27,881 nucleotides of DNA, taken from contig NZ_CALIIB010000152.1 in the NCBI RefSeq assembly GCF_938020365.1, positions 1 through 27,881 on the forward strand, written 5' to 3'. Positions 1-6,543 of this stretch are shown one piece after another. The first letter of the stretch is position 1; each line of letters opens with the position of its first letter. The stretch comes from an uncultured Streptococcus sp. GTDB lineage: Bacteria; Bacillota; Bacilli; Lactobacillales; Streptococcaceae. The translations under genes were made by a program, and so were the position numbers. The notes below the pieces were generated by a model. The model saw nothing but the letters and a program-made list of their open reading frames with translations, did not search any database and was not told the origin of the DNA.

Positions 1-118
1 TTTCGACTTTGAAATCAAACATAGACGTTTCAGCGATTATTAAAAGGAAGTTCTCTGGAGCTCAATTGCGATTTGGAACAATAAAAGATTGCTTTGTTTT
101 TACTATATGGAGGTTAGA
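1..118 (+). other. Left edge: possible 3' end of an upstream gene and leader of the next gene
   Basis: Reading from base 2 gives 13 sense codons (FDFEIKHRRFSDY) before a TAA at 41-43, which could be the tail of a gene cut by the window edge. Another frame is also open here, so the assignment is weak. Bases 109-113 (GGAGG) are the ribosome binding site of the gene starting at 119. Confidence 0.25.
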
Positions 119-481
119 ATGAGACTTTGGCATCAAGCACTGATTCCCAAGCTTCCCCGTCCGCAACTACTTGGCCAGCATCGGGAATGCTGCGCCCTTC
201 GTGGCAATGGCTGGGGTAAGAAACATGCGACCGTTGACTATGTTTTTACTCACTCTCCTTACTTGCTTTACCGCTACCATGAGCTGATTATGGAGGAGAT
301 GAGCAAGCGAGGTTATCGTGTGTCCCCAGAGTGGCTGGAGCGGGACTATCGTGGCAAGACTTGTTCGGCTTATGTGCATCTGGAAGAAATGGCTGTGGCG
401 AGCCCTATTTACCCCGAGCATGATACGGCTTACTATGAGGAATGCCTGCAAAATCTCAGAGAAAAAGGCATTGACTTATAG
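119..481 (+). CDS. Pyrimidine dimer DNA glycosylase/endonuclease V family protein
   Basis: This 120-aa protein resembles the T4 endonuclease V-like family (Pyr_excise, TIGR02328 type), whose founding member excises pyrimidine dimers and nicks the resulting abasic site. It opens MRLWHQALIPKLPRPQLL and carries a His21-Arg22-Glu23 triplet that lines up with Arg22-Glu23 of T4 endonuclease V, Glu23 being catalytic there. A conserved-looking segment with Trp, Arg-Asp-Tyr and His follows at about residues 70-100. The start at 119 is chosen because GGAGG lies five bases upstream; an ATG at 89 has no such site. T4 endonuclease V uses the amine of Thr2 after Met removal. Here residue 2 is Arg, which normally blocks Met removal, so repair activity is not assured. 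Confidence 0.75.
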   Translation: MRLWHQALIPKLPRPQLLGQHRECCALRGNGWGKKHATVDYVFTHSPYLLYRYHELIMEEMSKRGYRVSPEWLERDYRGKTCSAYVHLEEMAVASPIYPEHDTAYYEECLQNLREKGIDL

Positions 482-512
482 GCTTTTCTGCTGTCTGAGC
501 TAGCTGTCTATC

Positions 513-541
513 TTGAGAAAAAGCCAGCAAAATGATACAAT
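513..541 (+). promoter_or_regulatory. Promoter of rimM-trmD
   Basis: TTGAGA (513-518) and TACAAT (536-541) are separated by 17 bases. A TG at 533-534 makes an extended -10. It lies 35 bases before the rimM start. Confidence 0.6.
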
Positions 542-575
542 AAAACGAATAGTAAAAAGATTAACTGGAGTAAAA

Positions 576-1094
576 ATGAATTATTTTAATGTTGGGAAAA
601 TCGTCAATACTCAAGGTTTACAAGGCGAAATGCGGGTTTTATCAGTGACAGATTTTGCGGAGGAGCGTTTTAAAAAAGGCAATAAACTGGCCCTTTTCGA
701 TAAGAAGGATCAGTTTGTCATGGATGTGGAGATTGCCAGCCACCGCAAGGCCAAGAACTTTGATATCATCAAGTTTAAGGGCATGTACCATATCAATGAC
801 ATCGAGAAATTTCGTGACTATAGTCTGAAAGTAGCCGAAGAAGACTTGGCTGATTTGGAAGATGGGGAGTTTTACTACCATGAGATTATCGGTCTTGAAG
901 TTTATGAAAATGATGTTCTGCTAGGTACGATTAAGGAGATTCTCCAGCCAGGAGCCAATGATGTCTGGGTAGTCAAACGTAAAGGTAAGCGTGATTTGCT
1001 GCTGCCTTATATTCCTCCAGTGGTGCTAGGAATTGACATCGAGCAAGGTCGGGTTGATGTAGAGATACCGGAAGGACTGGACGATGAAGATTGA
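576..1094 (+). CDS. rimM: Ribosome maturation factor RimM
   Basis: RimM is a cytoplasmic factor that assists maturation of the 30S subunit head, binding ribosomal protein S19. The 172-aa product has the usual length and order: an N-terminal RimM barrel (starting NYFNVGKIVNTQGLQGEMRV, about residues 3-85) and a C-terminal PRC-barrel (about 93-168) with the family-typical EFYYHEIIGLEVY and DLLLPYIPPVV segments. The ATG at 576 follows an ACTGGAG ribosome binding site; a longer reading from 513 would start inside the promoter. The last 11 bases overlap trmD, so the two are translationally coupled, the common bacterial arrangement for these ribosome and tRNA maturation genes. Confidence 0.95.
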   Translation: MNYFNVGKIVNTQGLQGEMRVLSVTDFAEERFKKGNKLALFDKKDQFVMDVEIASHRKAKNFDIIKFKGMYHINDIEKFRDYSLKVAEEDLADLEDGEFYYHEIIGLEVYENDVLLGTIKEILQPGANDVWVVKRKGKRDLLLPYIPPVVLGIDIEQGRVDVEIPEGLDDED

Positions 1095-1815
1095 TATTTT
1101 GACCCTCTTTCCGGAGATGTTTGCGCCCTTGGAGCACTCGATTGTGGGCAAGGCTAGAGAAAAAGGCCTCTTGGAAATCAACTACCATAATTTTCGAGAA
1201 AATGCGGAAAAATCTCGGCATGTGGATGATGAGCCTTATGGTGGCGGTCAGGGTATGCTGCTGCGGGCTCAGCCTATTTTTGATGCCTATGATGCCATTG
1301 AAAAGAAGCAGCCGCGCGTGATTTTGCTGGATCCTGCCGGACGTACCTTCGACCAAGCCTATGCTGAGGAGCTGGCTCAGGAAGAGGAATTAATCTTCAT
1401 CTGTGGTCACTATGAGGGGTATGATGAGCGGATCAAGACCTTGGTGACGGACGAGATTTCGCTGGGTGACTATGTCCTGACCGGAGGAGAATTGGCGGCT
1501 ATGACCATGATTGATGCGACAGTTCGCCTGATTCCAGAGGTTATTGGCAAGGAAGTCAGTCACACGGATGACAGCTTTTCGTCTGGACTCCTGGAGTATC
1601 CTCAGTACACTCGTCCTTATGACTATCGCGGCATGGTTGTTCCGGAAGTTCTCATGAGCGGGCACCATGAAAATATCCGCAAGTGGCGTCTCTATGAAAG
1701 TCTGAAAAAAACCTATGAGCGTCGTCCAGACTTACTGGAAAACTATGAATGTACAGCTGAAGAAGCCAAAATGTTGGAAGAAATTCGAGCCAATAGTAGA
1801 GATAGTGAACACTAG
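1084..1815 (+). CDS. trmD: tRNA (guanine-N1)-methyltransferase TrmD
   Basis: TrmD methylates G37 next to the anticodon of a subset of tRNAs with S-adenosylmethionine and so prevents +1 frameshifting. The 243-aa protein shows the trefoil-knot SPOUT signatures: DEPYGGGQGMLL near residue 50, ICGHYEGYDER near 110 and SLGDYVLTGGELA near 132, the knot loops that hold the cofactor. A C-terminal helical domain that grips tRNA follows. Length is normal. The ATG lies inside the end of rimM (11-base overlap) with a GGAAGGAC ribosome binding site in rimM. A terminator hairpin stands about 40 bases after the stop, so rimM-trmD forms a two-gene unit. Confidence 0.96.
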   Translation: MKIDILTLFPEMFAPLEHSIVGKAREKGLLEINYHNFRENAEKSRHVDDEPYGGGQGMLLRAQPIFDAYDAIEKKQPRVILLDPAGRTFDQAYAEELAQEEELIFICGHYEGYDERIKTLVTDEISLGDYVLTGGELAAMTMIDATVRLIPEVIGKEVSHTDDSFSSGLLEYPQYTRPYDYRGMVVPEVLMSGHHENIRKWRLYESLKKTYERRPDLLENYECTAEEAKMLEEIRANSRDSEH

Positions 1816-1855
1816 TCCTTTCTATAAAATAGCAAAACTTATATATCGATTTCTC

Positions 1856-1879
1856 AAAGTCACGTTTGTGGCTTTTTTT
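1856..1879 (+). terminator. Intrinsic terminator after trmD
   Basis: AAAGTCAC and GTGGCTTT pair over eight bases (one G-T pair) around a GTTT loop. The right arm runs on into further T residues. Confidence 0.75.
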
Positions 1880-1927
1880 AATTGGATGAAGGGCTGGAAA
1901 ATTTTTGAAAAAATTCAAACTTCCTTC

Positions 1928-1956
1928 TTGACAGAAAAAATAAAAAGAAGTATTAT
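1928..1956 (+). promoter_or_regulatory. Promoter of the zinc-uptake operon
   Basis: A consensus TTGACA (1928-1933), a 17-base spacer and TATTAT (1951-1956). The first AdcR-type box begins two bases after the -10, so a bound repressor would cover the transcription start. Confidence 0.75.
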
Positions 1957-1957
1957 C

Positions 1958-1969
1958 TTAACTAGTTAA
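1958..1969. promoter_or_regulatory. AdcR-type operator 1
   Basis: TTAACTAGTTAA is a perfect palindrome matching the streptococcal AdcR (zinc-sensing MarR family repressor) consensus TTAACYRGTTAA. It lies just downstream of the -10 element. Confidence 0.8.
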
Positions 1970-1981
1970 TAAACCGGTTAA
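1970..1981. promoter_or_regulatory. AdcR-type operator 2
   Basis: TAAACCGGTTAA has one mismatch to the AdcR consensus and directly abuts operator 1, so the two sites form a 24-bp tandem. Confidence 0.72.
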
Positions 1982-2054
1982 TAAATCAAGCTATTTTTTA
2001 AAGCAATTCTTGGCAAAGAATGTTTTGAAAATAGTTCTTTCTTTGAATGATTGC

Positions 2055-2066
2055 TAAACTGGTTAA
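2055..2066. promoter_or_regulatory. AdcR-type operator 3, overlapping the ribosome binding site
   Basis: TAAACTGGTTAA has one mismatch to the AdcR consensus. Its last bases overlap the AAGGAG (2065-2070) that serves the ATG at 2076, about 86 bases after operator 2. Confidence 0.6.
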
Positions 2067-2075
2067 GGAGTTGAA

Positions 2076-3008
2076 ATGAAAATCAAAAAAGTTTTGATAG
2101 CTTTAAGTCTAGTCTTACTGGGGCTTGGCCTTGCTTCTTGTAGCAAAAAGGAAGCAAGTGGTGCTGGCAGCAAACGCGGGCTCAATATTGTCACGAGTTT
2201 TTACCCGATTTATTCGATGGTCAAAGAAGTTTCTGGAGACTTAAATGATGTACGGATGATTCAGTCGGGCGCAGGGATTCATGAATTTGAGCCGTCAGCC
2301 AGTGATGTAGCGGCTATTTATGAAGCAGATGTCTTTGTGTATCATTCTCGGACTTTGGAGTCTTGGGCTGGTAGTCTGGATCCTAGTTTACAAAAGTCCA
2401 AAGTAGCGGTCGTAGAAGCCAGCAATGGGATGCAGTTGGACAAGGTGGCCGGTCTAGAAGAAGTGTCCGCTGAGGAAGGAATAGATGAAAAGACCCTCTA
2501 TGATCCACATACTTGGCTAGACCCTGAAAAAGTGGCAGAAGAAGCGCAACTCATCGCTCAAGCATTGTCCAAGCTAGATAGTAAAAATGCGGCTACCTAT
2601 CAGAAAAATGCTCAAAAATTTGCAGAGAAGGAAAAGGCCTTGAGCCAAAAATACCAAGGAGTCTTTAGCAAACTAGATGAAAAAACTTTTGTGACCCAGC
2701 ATACAGCCTTTTCTTATCTAGCCAAGCGTTTCGGTCTCAAGCAACTGGGGATTTCAGGCATTTCGCCAGACCAAGAGCCTAGTCCAAGGCAGTTGACAGA
2801 GATACAAGACTTTATCAAGACCTATAAAGTCAAGACGATTTTTGTCGAGAGCAATGCTTCTTCTAAGTTGGCCGAAACCTTGAAGAAGGCGACAGGAGTC
2901 AACCTAAAGGTGCTGAATCCTCTCGAAGCAGATCCTGAAAATGATAAGACCTATCTTGAAAATTTAGAAGATAATTTAGAAATTTTAGCGAAAGAATTAA
3001 AACATTGA
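2076..3008 (+). CDS. lmb: Zinc-binding ABC transporter substrate-binding lipoprotein, Lmb/AdcAII type
   Basis: A 310-aa cluster A-I solute-binding lipoprotein of the Lmb/AdcAII kind. It captures Zn2+ at the outer membrane face for the Adc importer and was first described as a laminin-binding adhesin. A lipoprotein signal peptide ends in the lipobox LASC (Cys22). His69 (GIHEFEPS), His145 (DPHTWLD), His209 (TQHTAF) and Glu284 stand where the family has its three His and one Glu zinc ligands. There is no long His-rich loop, which separates it from AdcA. The ATG at 2076 follows AAGGAG. Three AdcR boxes precede it, and the histidine-triad gene starts nine bases after its stop, the same pairing as pneumococcal adcAII-phtD. 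Confidence 0.92.
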   Translation: MKIKKVLIALSLVLLGLGLASCSKKEASGAGSKRGLNIVTSFYPIYSMVKEVSGDLNDVRMIQSGAGIHEFEPSASDVAAIYEADVFVYHSRTLESWAGSLDPSLQKSKVAVVEASNGMQLDKVAGLEEVSAEEGIDEKTLYDPHTWLDPEKVAEEAQLIAQALSKLDSKNAATYQKNAQKFAEKEKALSQKYQGVFSKLDEKTFVTQHTAFSYLAKRFGLKQLGISGISPDQEPSPRQLTEIQDFIKTYKVKTIFVESNASSKLAETLKKATGVNLKVLNPLEADPENDKTYLENLEDNLEILAKELKH

Positions 3009-3016
3009 GGTGGTAT

Positions 3017-6000
3017 ATGAAAAAGAAATATATTATTAGTTCAGTTGCGGCACTAGCTACACTAGGTGTGTGCGGCTACGCGATTATGCAGTATCAAGCA
3101 GATAAGCCACAAGAACAAGCAACAAATCGAGTGGCCTATGTAGAAAAGAAATCTACAAATAAGCAGGACAATAAATCTCAAAAAGCTGAGAAATTGACAC
3201 CTGAGCAGATTCAGGCCAAAGAAGGCATTACTGCTGAGCAGATTGTTATCAAGATTACGGATCAAGGCTATGTGACTTCACATGGCGATCACTATCATTA
3301 CTATAATGGCAAGGTTCCCTTTGATGCAATTCTAAGTGAAGAGTTGATTATGCGGGATCCAAACTATCAATTGCAGGAATCAGATATTGTCAACCAAGTG
3401 AAAGATGGCTATATTATCAAGGTCGCAGGCAAATATTACCTATATCTGACCAATGCCAAAGAAACCAGCAATGTCCGTTCAGTTGATGAAATCGCACGGC
3501 AAAGACAAATTCATCCTAGCAAGGAAGAAGGAGAAGGCGGTTCAGAAGCTAAATCGAGTCAAACTGTTAGCAGAAAAACGCAAGATTTCAGTCGTCCAAG
3601 TGCCGCTTATGCTGCAGGAAAGAGAACTTATCAAGCAGAAGGCACTGCATCGAGTCGGAGCAATGGCGCCTATACAACCGATGACGGCTATGTTTTCAGT
3701 CCATCTGATGTGATTTCGGATACAGGAGATGGATTCCTTGTGCCACATGGTGGTCATATGCATTATATTCCTAAAAGTGATCTGTCGCCAGGTGAGTTAG
3801 CAGCTGCCCAAGCCTACTGGGATTCCTTGCAGCGAGGCAAGCAAGCAGCTACTCCAGCTGAAAATCCTACTACGGGAGGAGAAGCTTCTGCTCCTACAGC
3901 TAAAGCATCGGAAAATCAACATGCAGGAACTGGGACTAAGCCAGCGCATCAAGCTGACAAGGGACAGACTTCTAAGCCAGCTCAACCGTCCAAACCTGCC
4001 CAATCAGATGCTGGGTACGGAGCCAAACCAGCTGAAAAAGTAGAGGATGCACCATCAAGTTACCAAACCTTACTTGAGAAACTCTACCGTACACCAAAAG
4101 AAAAACGCTATGTTGAAAAAGATGGGCTTGTCTTTGATCCAAGTAAAATCGTTAGACGGACCGCAGAAGGAGTGGCCATTCCACATGGAAATCACTACCA
4201 CTTTATCCCTTACAGCAAACTGTCTGCCCTAGAAGAAGAAATAGCTCGGAACATTCCTGTTGCTGGTCAGAAGACTTATCCTAAGGCTGCTGCAAGTACA
4301 CCAAGCCAGCCTAACCAACCAGCAAATCCAAGTCAGCCAGCCAAACCAGCTGATAAAGACGAGCACGACCATGGTTTCCATGCTGAACATGTCATCTCAA
4401 AAGATGAGGAAGGTTACGTTGTCCAACACGGCGGCCATGCACATTATTTCTTCAAAAAGGATTTGACCAAAGAGCAGATTGCAGCGGCAGAAGCCAACCT
4501 GGCTAAGAACAAAGATTCAAGCCAGTCTAGTCAAGTCAGCACAGAATATGACCGTTTTTCTCGTGACGCCAGTGACGAAGAGAAAATCGCTTATATTTCT
4601 AAGACTTATGGCGTACCGCGTGAAGCGATTAAGATTTCAAAAGGCTTCTTTGTCTTTAATAATCCAGATCAAGACTACGATCCGACACATATCCATCCAT
4701 ACGCTGTTCGAAAAGAGCACGTTCGGATTCCTCTAGAAACTGGAAATCCAGAGCTGGACTTCCTAAACGAGCTTTATACAACAGCTCTGCGTTCAGGTCT
4801 GTCTCCATACAGCATTCAGGTGGAAAATGGTCAGTTTGTCATTCCGCATGGCGATCACAATCACTACATCCGTGTCCAATCCAAAGGATTGAATCAAGGT
4901 TTGAAGAACAAAATCCCAGCCTTGCAATCAGCTTATCAAGCAGGAGCATATGATGAAAAGGCTGTTCTTGAAAAGGTGGATGCCCTCTTGGCAGCTAGTC
5001 GAACCATTTATGCTAAAGACTTGCTTATGCAACGTCGAATCGAGCTAGCTCTCGGTAATTTTGTAGAAACCATGAAGCAATTGCCAAGCAACTCAACAGA
5101 GGGCTATCTTGCAAGTCTGGATCAATTTGATAAGCACTACATTCATGTTGATGAAAAAGCGAAAACGGAAGAGCTGACAGAAGTTGATAAAAAATATCAA
5201 GAATTGGTTGACAAGATCAAACGTTTGGAAACAGACAGCTACAATGTGAATAAAACCAACTTGCTCGGTGAATTGCAGACAGCTAAGGTAGAAAAAAATG
5301 AAGCTAAGATGGCTGAGATTGAGCAGCTATTGGCAAGTCTGCAAGATTATCAAGATCGTACAGGAGTGACTTCCGTCGAGTATCTTAAGGCTTTCTATCT
5401 TGCGGTTGATGATGCTCGCTTGCAGCCAGAACTTCGTAAGAAAGTTGCTGATTTGACGCTCAAGCTTTATAAATCTCAGGCCTTTATCGAAGCGGTCGAT
5501 CTGAAAGCTCTTTTCTTGGAACTCTATCAAACCAAGCTCGAAGTTGATAGGGCTCTGGCAAGTGGCGAGGCTGCTTCAGCCAAGGATAAAACGGTTCTGG
5601 ATACAGAAAAACTGGACGATCACAATTATAAGACGGCTATCTATGGTTTCTTGAAAGAATTGTACGGAGAATTTGCACCGCAGCCTACAGAGGAAATCTC
5701 AGAAGCAACTCTCCAAGCTCTCTTCCAAAAAGGGCAAGAACTTTTGGAAAAAGTAACGGATTCGACTGTGCAAGAAAATTATCAAAAGCAACTCGCAGCA
5801 CTTCGAACTGATTTGCAAGAATCTCGCAAAGATAGAGAAATAATCTTAGCAGAAACGAAAACGCTCTTGACTCAAATCGTTGAAACCTTAAAAGAACAGC
5901 AAGCATCTGCAGCGCTCAAGGATAAAGAGACCTATCTGAAAATTTACAATTTGCTGATGTCTGCCCACAAGATGCTTGAGGAACAACAGGGGACAGATGA

Positions 6001-6313
6001 GCAATTTGCCAAGATAGATGGTTTATTGGATAAATTATCCGATCCGAGTTTGGACAAAGCAGCTTTGCTAGCCGAAGCAGAAGCGTTCTTTAATCAGCTT
6101 CAAGCCAACAAGCCTGCTCCGACTGAAGCTAAAACTGAGACGGAGGCCATTCCGGCTGAGGAGACTAAAGAAGAAAAAATGAGCGAGGCTCCTAAAGAGA
6201 CGGTGGAAGAGTCAAGCTCACCAGCCACTCCTGAAGTAGAAGAAGCGAATGCACCAGCTCCTTCAGAAAAAGAGGCTGAAAGTCAAGTGACACCAGAAGA
6301 AAATAAACAGTAA
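3017..6313 (+). CDS. Pneumococcal histidine triad (Pht) family surface protein
   Basis: A 1098-aa Pht-family surface protein. The family binds zinc through HxxHxH motifs, passes it to AdcAII and helps evade complement. Five triads are visible, beginning at about His89, His244, His390, His471 and His611 (each HGxHxH), plus a His-rich DEHDHGFH stretch near 455. Ala/Pro/Gln-rich linkers separate the first domains. Residues beyond about 640 are helical and coiled-coil-like, ending in a Pro/Glu-rich tail without LPXTG. The N-terminus (KKKYIISSVAALATLGVCGY) is a signal sequence with a Pht-style Cys at its end. The ATG at 3017 follows GAGG at 3007-3010; a TTG at 3005 lies inside the previous stop region. 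Co-transcription with the upstream lipoprotein and zinc repression are inferred. Confidence 0.92.
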   Translation: MKKKYIISSVAALATLGVCGYAIMQYQADKPQEQATNRVAYVEKKSTNKQDNKSQKAEKLTPEQIQAKEGITAEQIVIKITDQGYVTSHGDHYHYYNGKVPFDAILSEELIMRDPNYQLQESDIVNQVKDGYIIKVAGKYYLYLTNAKETSNVRSVDEIARQRQIHPSKEEGEGGSEAKSSQTVSRKTQDFSRPSAAYAAGKRTYQAEGTASSRSNGAYTTDDGYVFSPSDVISDTGDGFLVPHGGHMHYIPKSDLSPGELAAAQAYWDSLQRGKQAATPAENPTTGGEASAPTAKASENQHAGTGTKPAHQADKGQTSKPAQPSKPAQSDAGYGAKPAEKVEDAPSSYQTLLEKLYRTPKEKRYVEKDGLVFDPSKIVRRTAEGVAIPHGNHYHFIPYSKLSALEEEIARNIPVAGQKTYPKAAASTPSQPNQPANPSQPAKPADKDEHDHGFHAEHVISKDEEGYVVQHGGHAHYFFKKDLTKEQIAAAEANLAKNKDSSQSSQVSTEYDRFSRDASDEEKIAYISKTYGVPREAIKISKGFFVFNNPDQDYDPTHIHPYAVRKEHVRIPLETGNPELDFLNELYTTALRSGLSPYSIQVENGQFVIPHGDHNHYIRVQSKGLNQGLKNKIPALQSAYQAGAYDEKAVLEKVDALLAASRTIYAKDLLMQRRIELALGNFVETMKQLPSNSTEGYLASLDQFDKHYIHVDEKAKTEELTEVDKKYQELVDKIKRLETDSYNVNKTNLLGELQTAKVEKNEAKMAEIEQLLASLQDYQDRTGVTSVEYLKAFYLAVDDARLQPELRKKVADLTLKLYKSQAFIEAVDLKALFLELYQTKLEVDRALASGEAASAKDKTVLDTEKLDDHNYKTAIYGFLKELYGEFAPQPTEEISEATLQALFQKGQELLEKVTDSTVQENYQKQLAALRTDLQESRKDREIILAETKTLLTQIVETLKEQQASAALKDKETYLKIYNLLMSAHKMLEEQQGTDEQFAKIDGLLDKLSDPSLDKAALLAEAEAFFNQLQANKPAPTEAKTETEAIPAEETKEEKMSEAPKETVEESSSPATPEVEEANAPAPSEKEAESQVTPEENKQ

Positions 6314-6339
6314 AGATTTTTTCGAAATAAATGGAATAA

Positions 6340-6377
6340 GGAGCGGAAGAAGCTAGAAAACGCTTTAAATCCGCTCC
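6340..6377 (+). terminator. Hairpin after the pht gene, possible terminator
   Basis: GGAGCGGA (6340-6347) and TCCGCTCC (6370-6377) form a perfect eight-base stem with a 22-base loop. No good T run follows, so termination would be weak. Confidence 0.45.
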
Positions 6378-6455
6378 ATTTCCACTTTATTAGGATGAAG
6401 CGTTCGATTTTTGTCATAGAATTGTAATAAAATTTCTATTTAAATGATATGGTTT

Positions 6456-6474
6456 TGACTGGTTTAACCAGTCA
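6456..6474. promoter_or_regulatory. 19-bp perfect palindrome (putative operator) before the cell-wall protein gene
   Basis: TGACTGGTTTAACCAGTCA has two perfect nine-base arms around one central T. Each half also matches the AdcR consensus at 10 of 12 positions (for example TTAACCAGTCAT). A TATTAT at 6486-6491 could be the -10, with a -35 (TTTAAC, 6463-6468) inside the palindrome, so a bound protein would block the promoter. Confidence 0.5.
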
Positions 6475-6543
6475 TTTTATGTTAGTATTATAGCGTAGGA
6501 CTAAAATATGAAATGATACATGTGCTATTAGAAGGAGATGTCT

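Noticed and set aside
481..526. Inverted repeat GGCTTTTCT ... AGAAAAAGCC read as a terminator
   Set aside because: No T run follows on the + strand, and the right arm overlaps the rimM promoter spacer. It is an A/T-rich coincidence or weak at best.
1715..1969. An 84-codon + strand frame overlapping the end of trmD
   Set aside because: It runs out of trmD in another frame, through the terminator and the zinc promoter, and has no start site.
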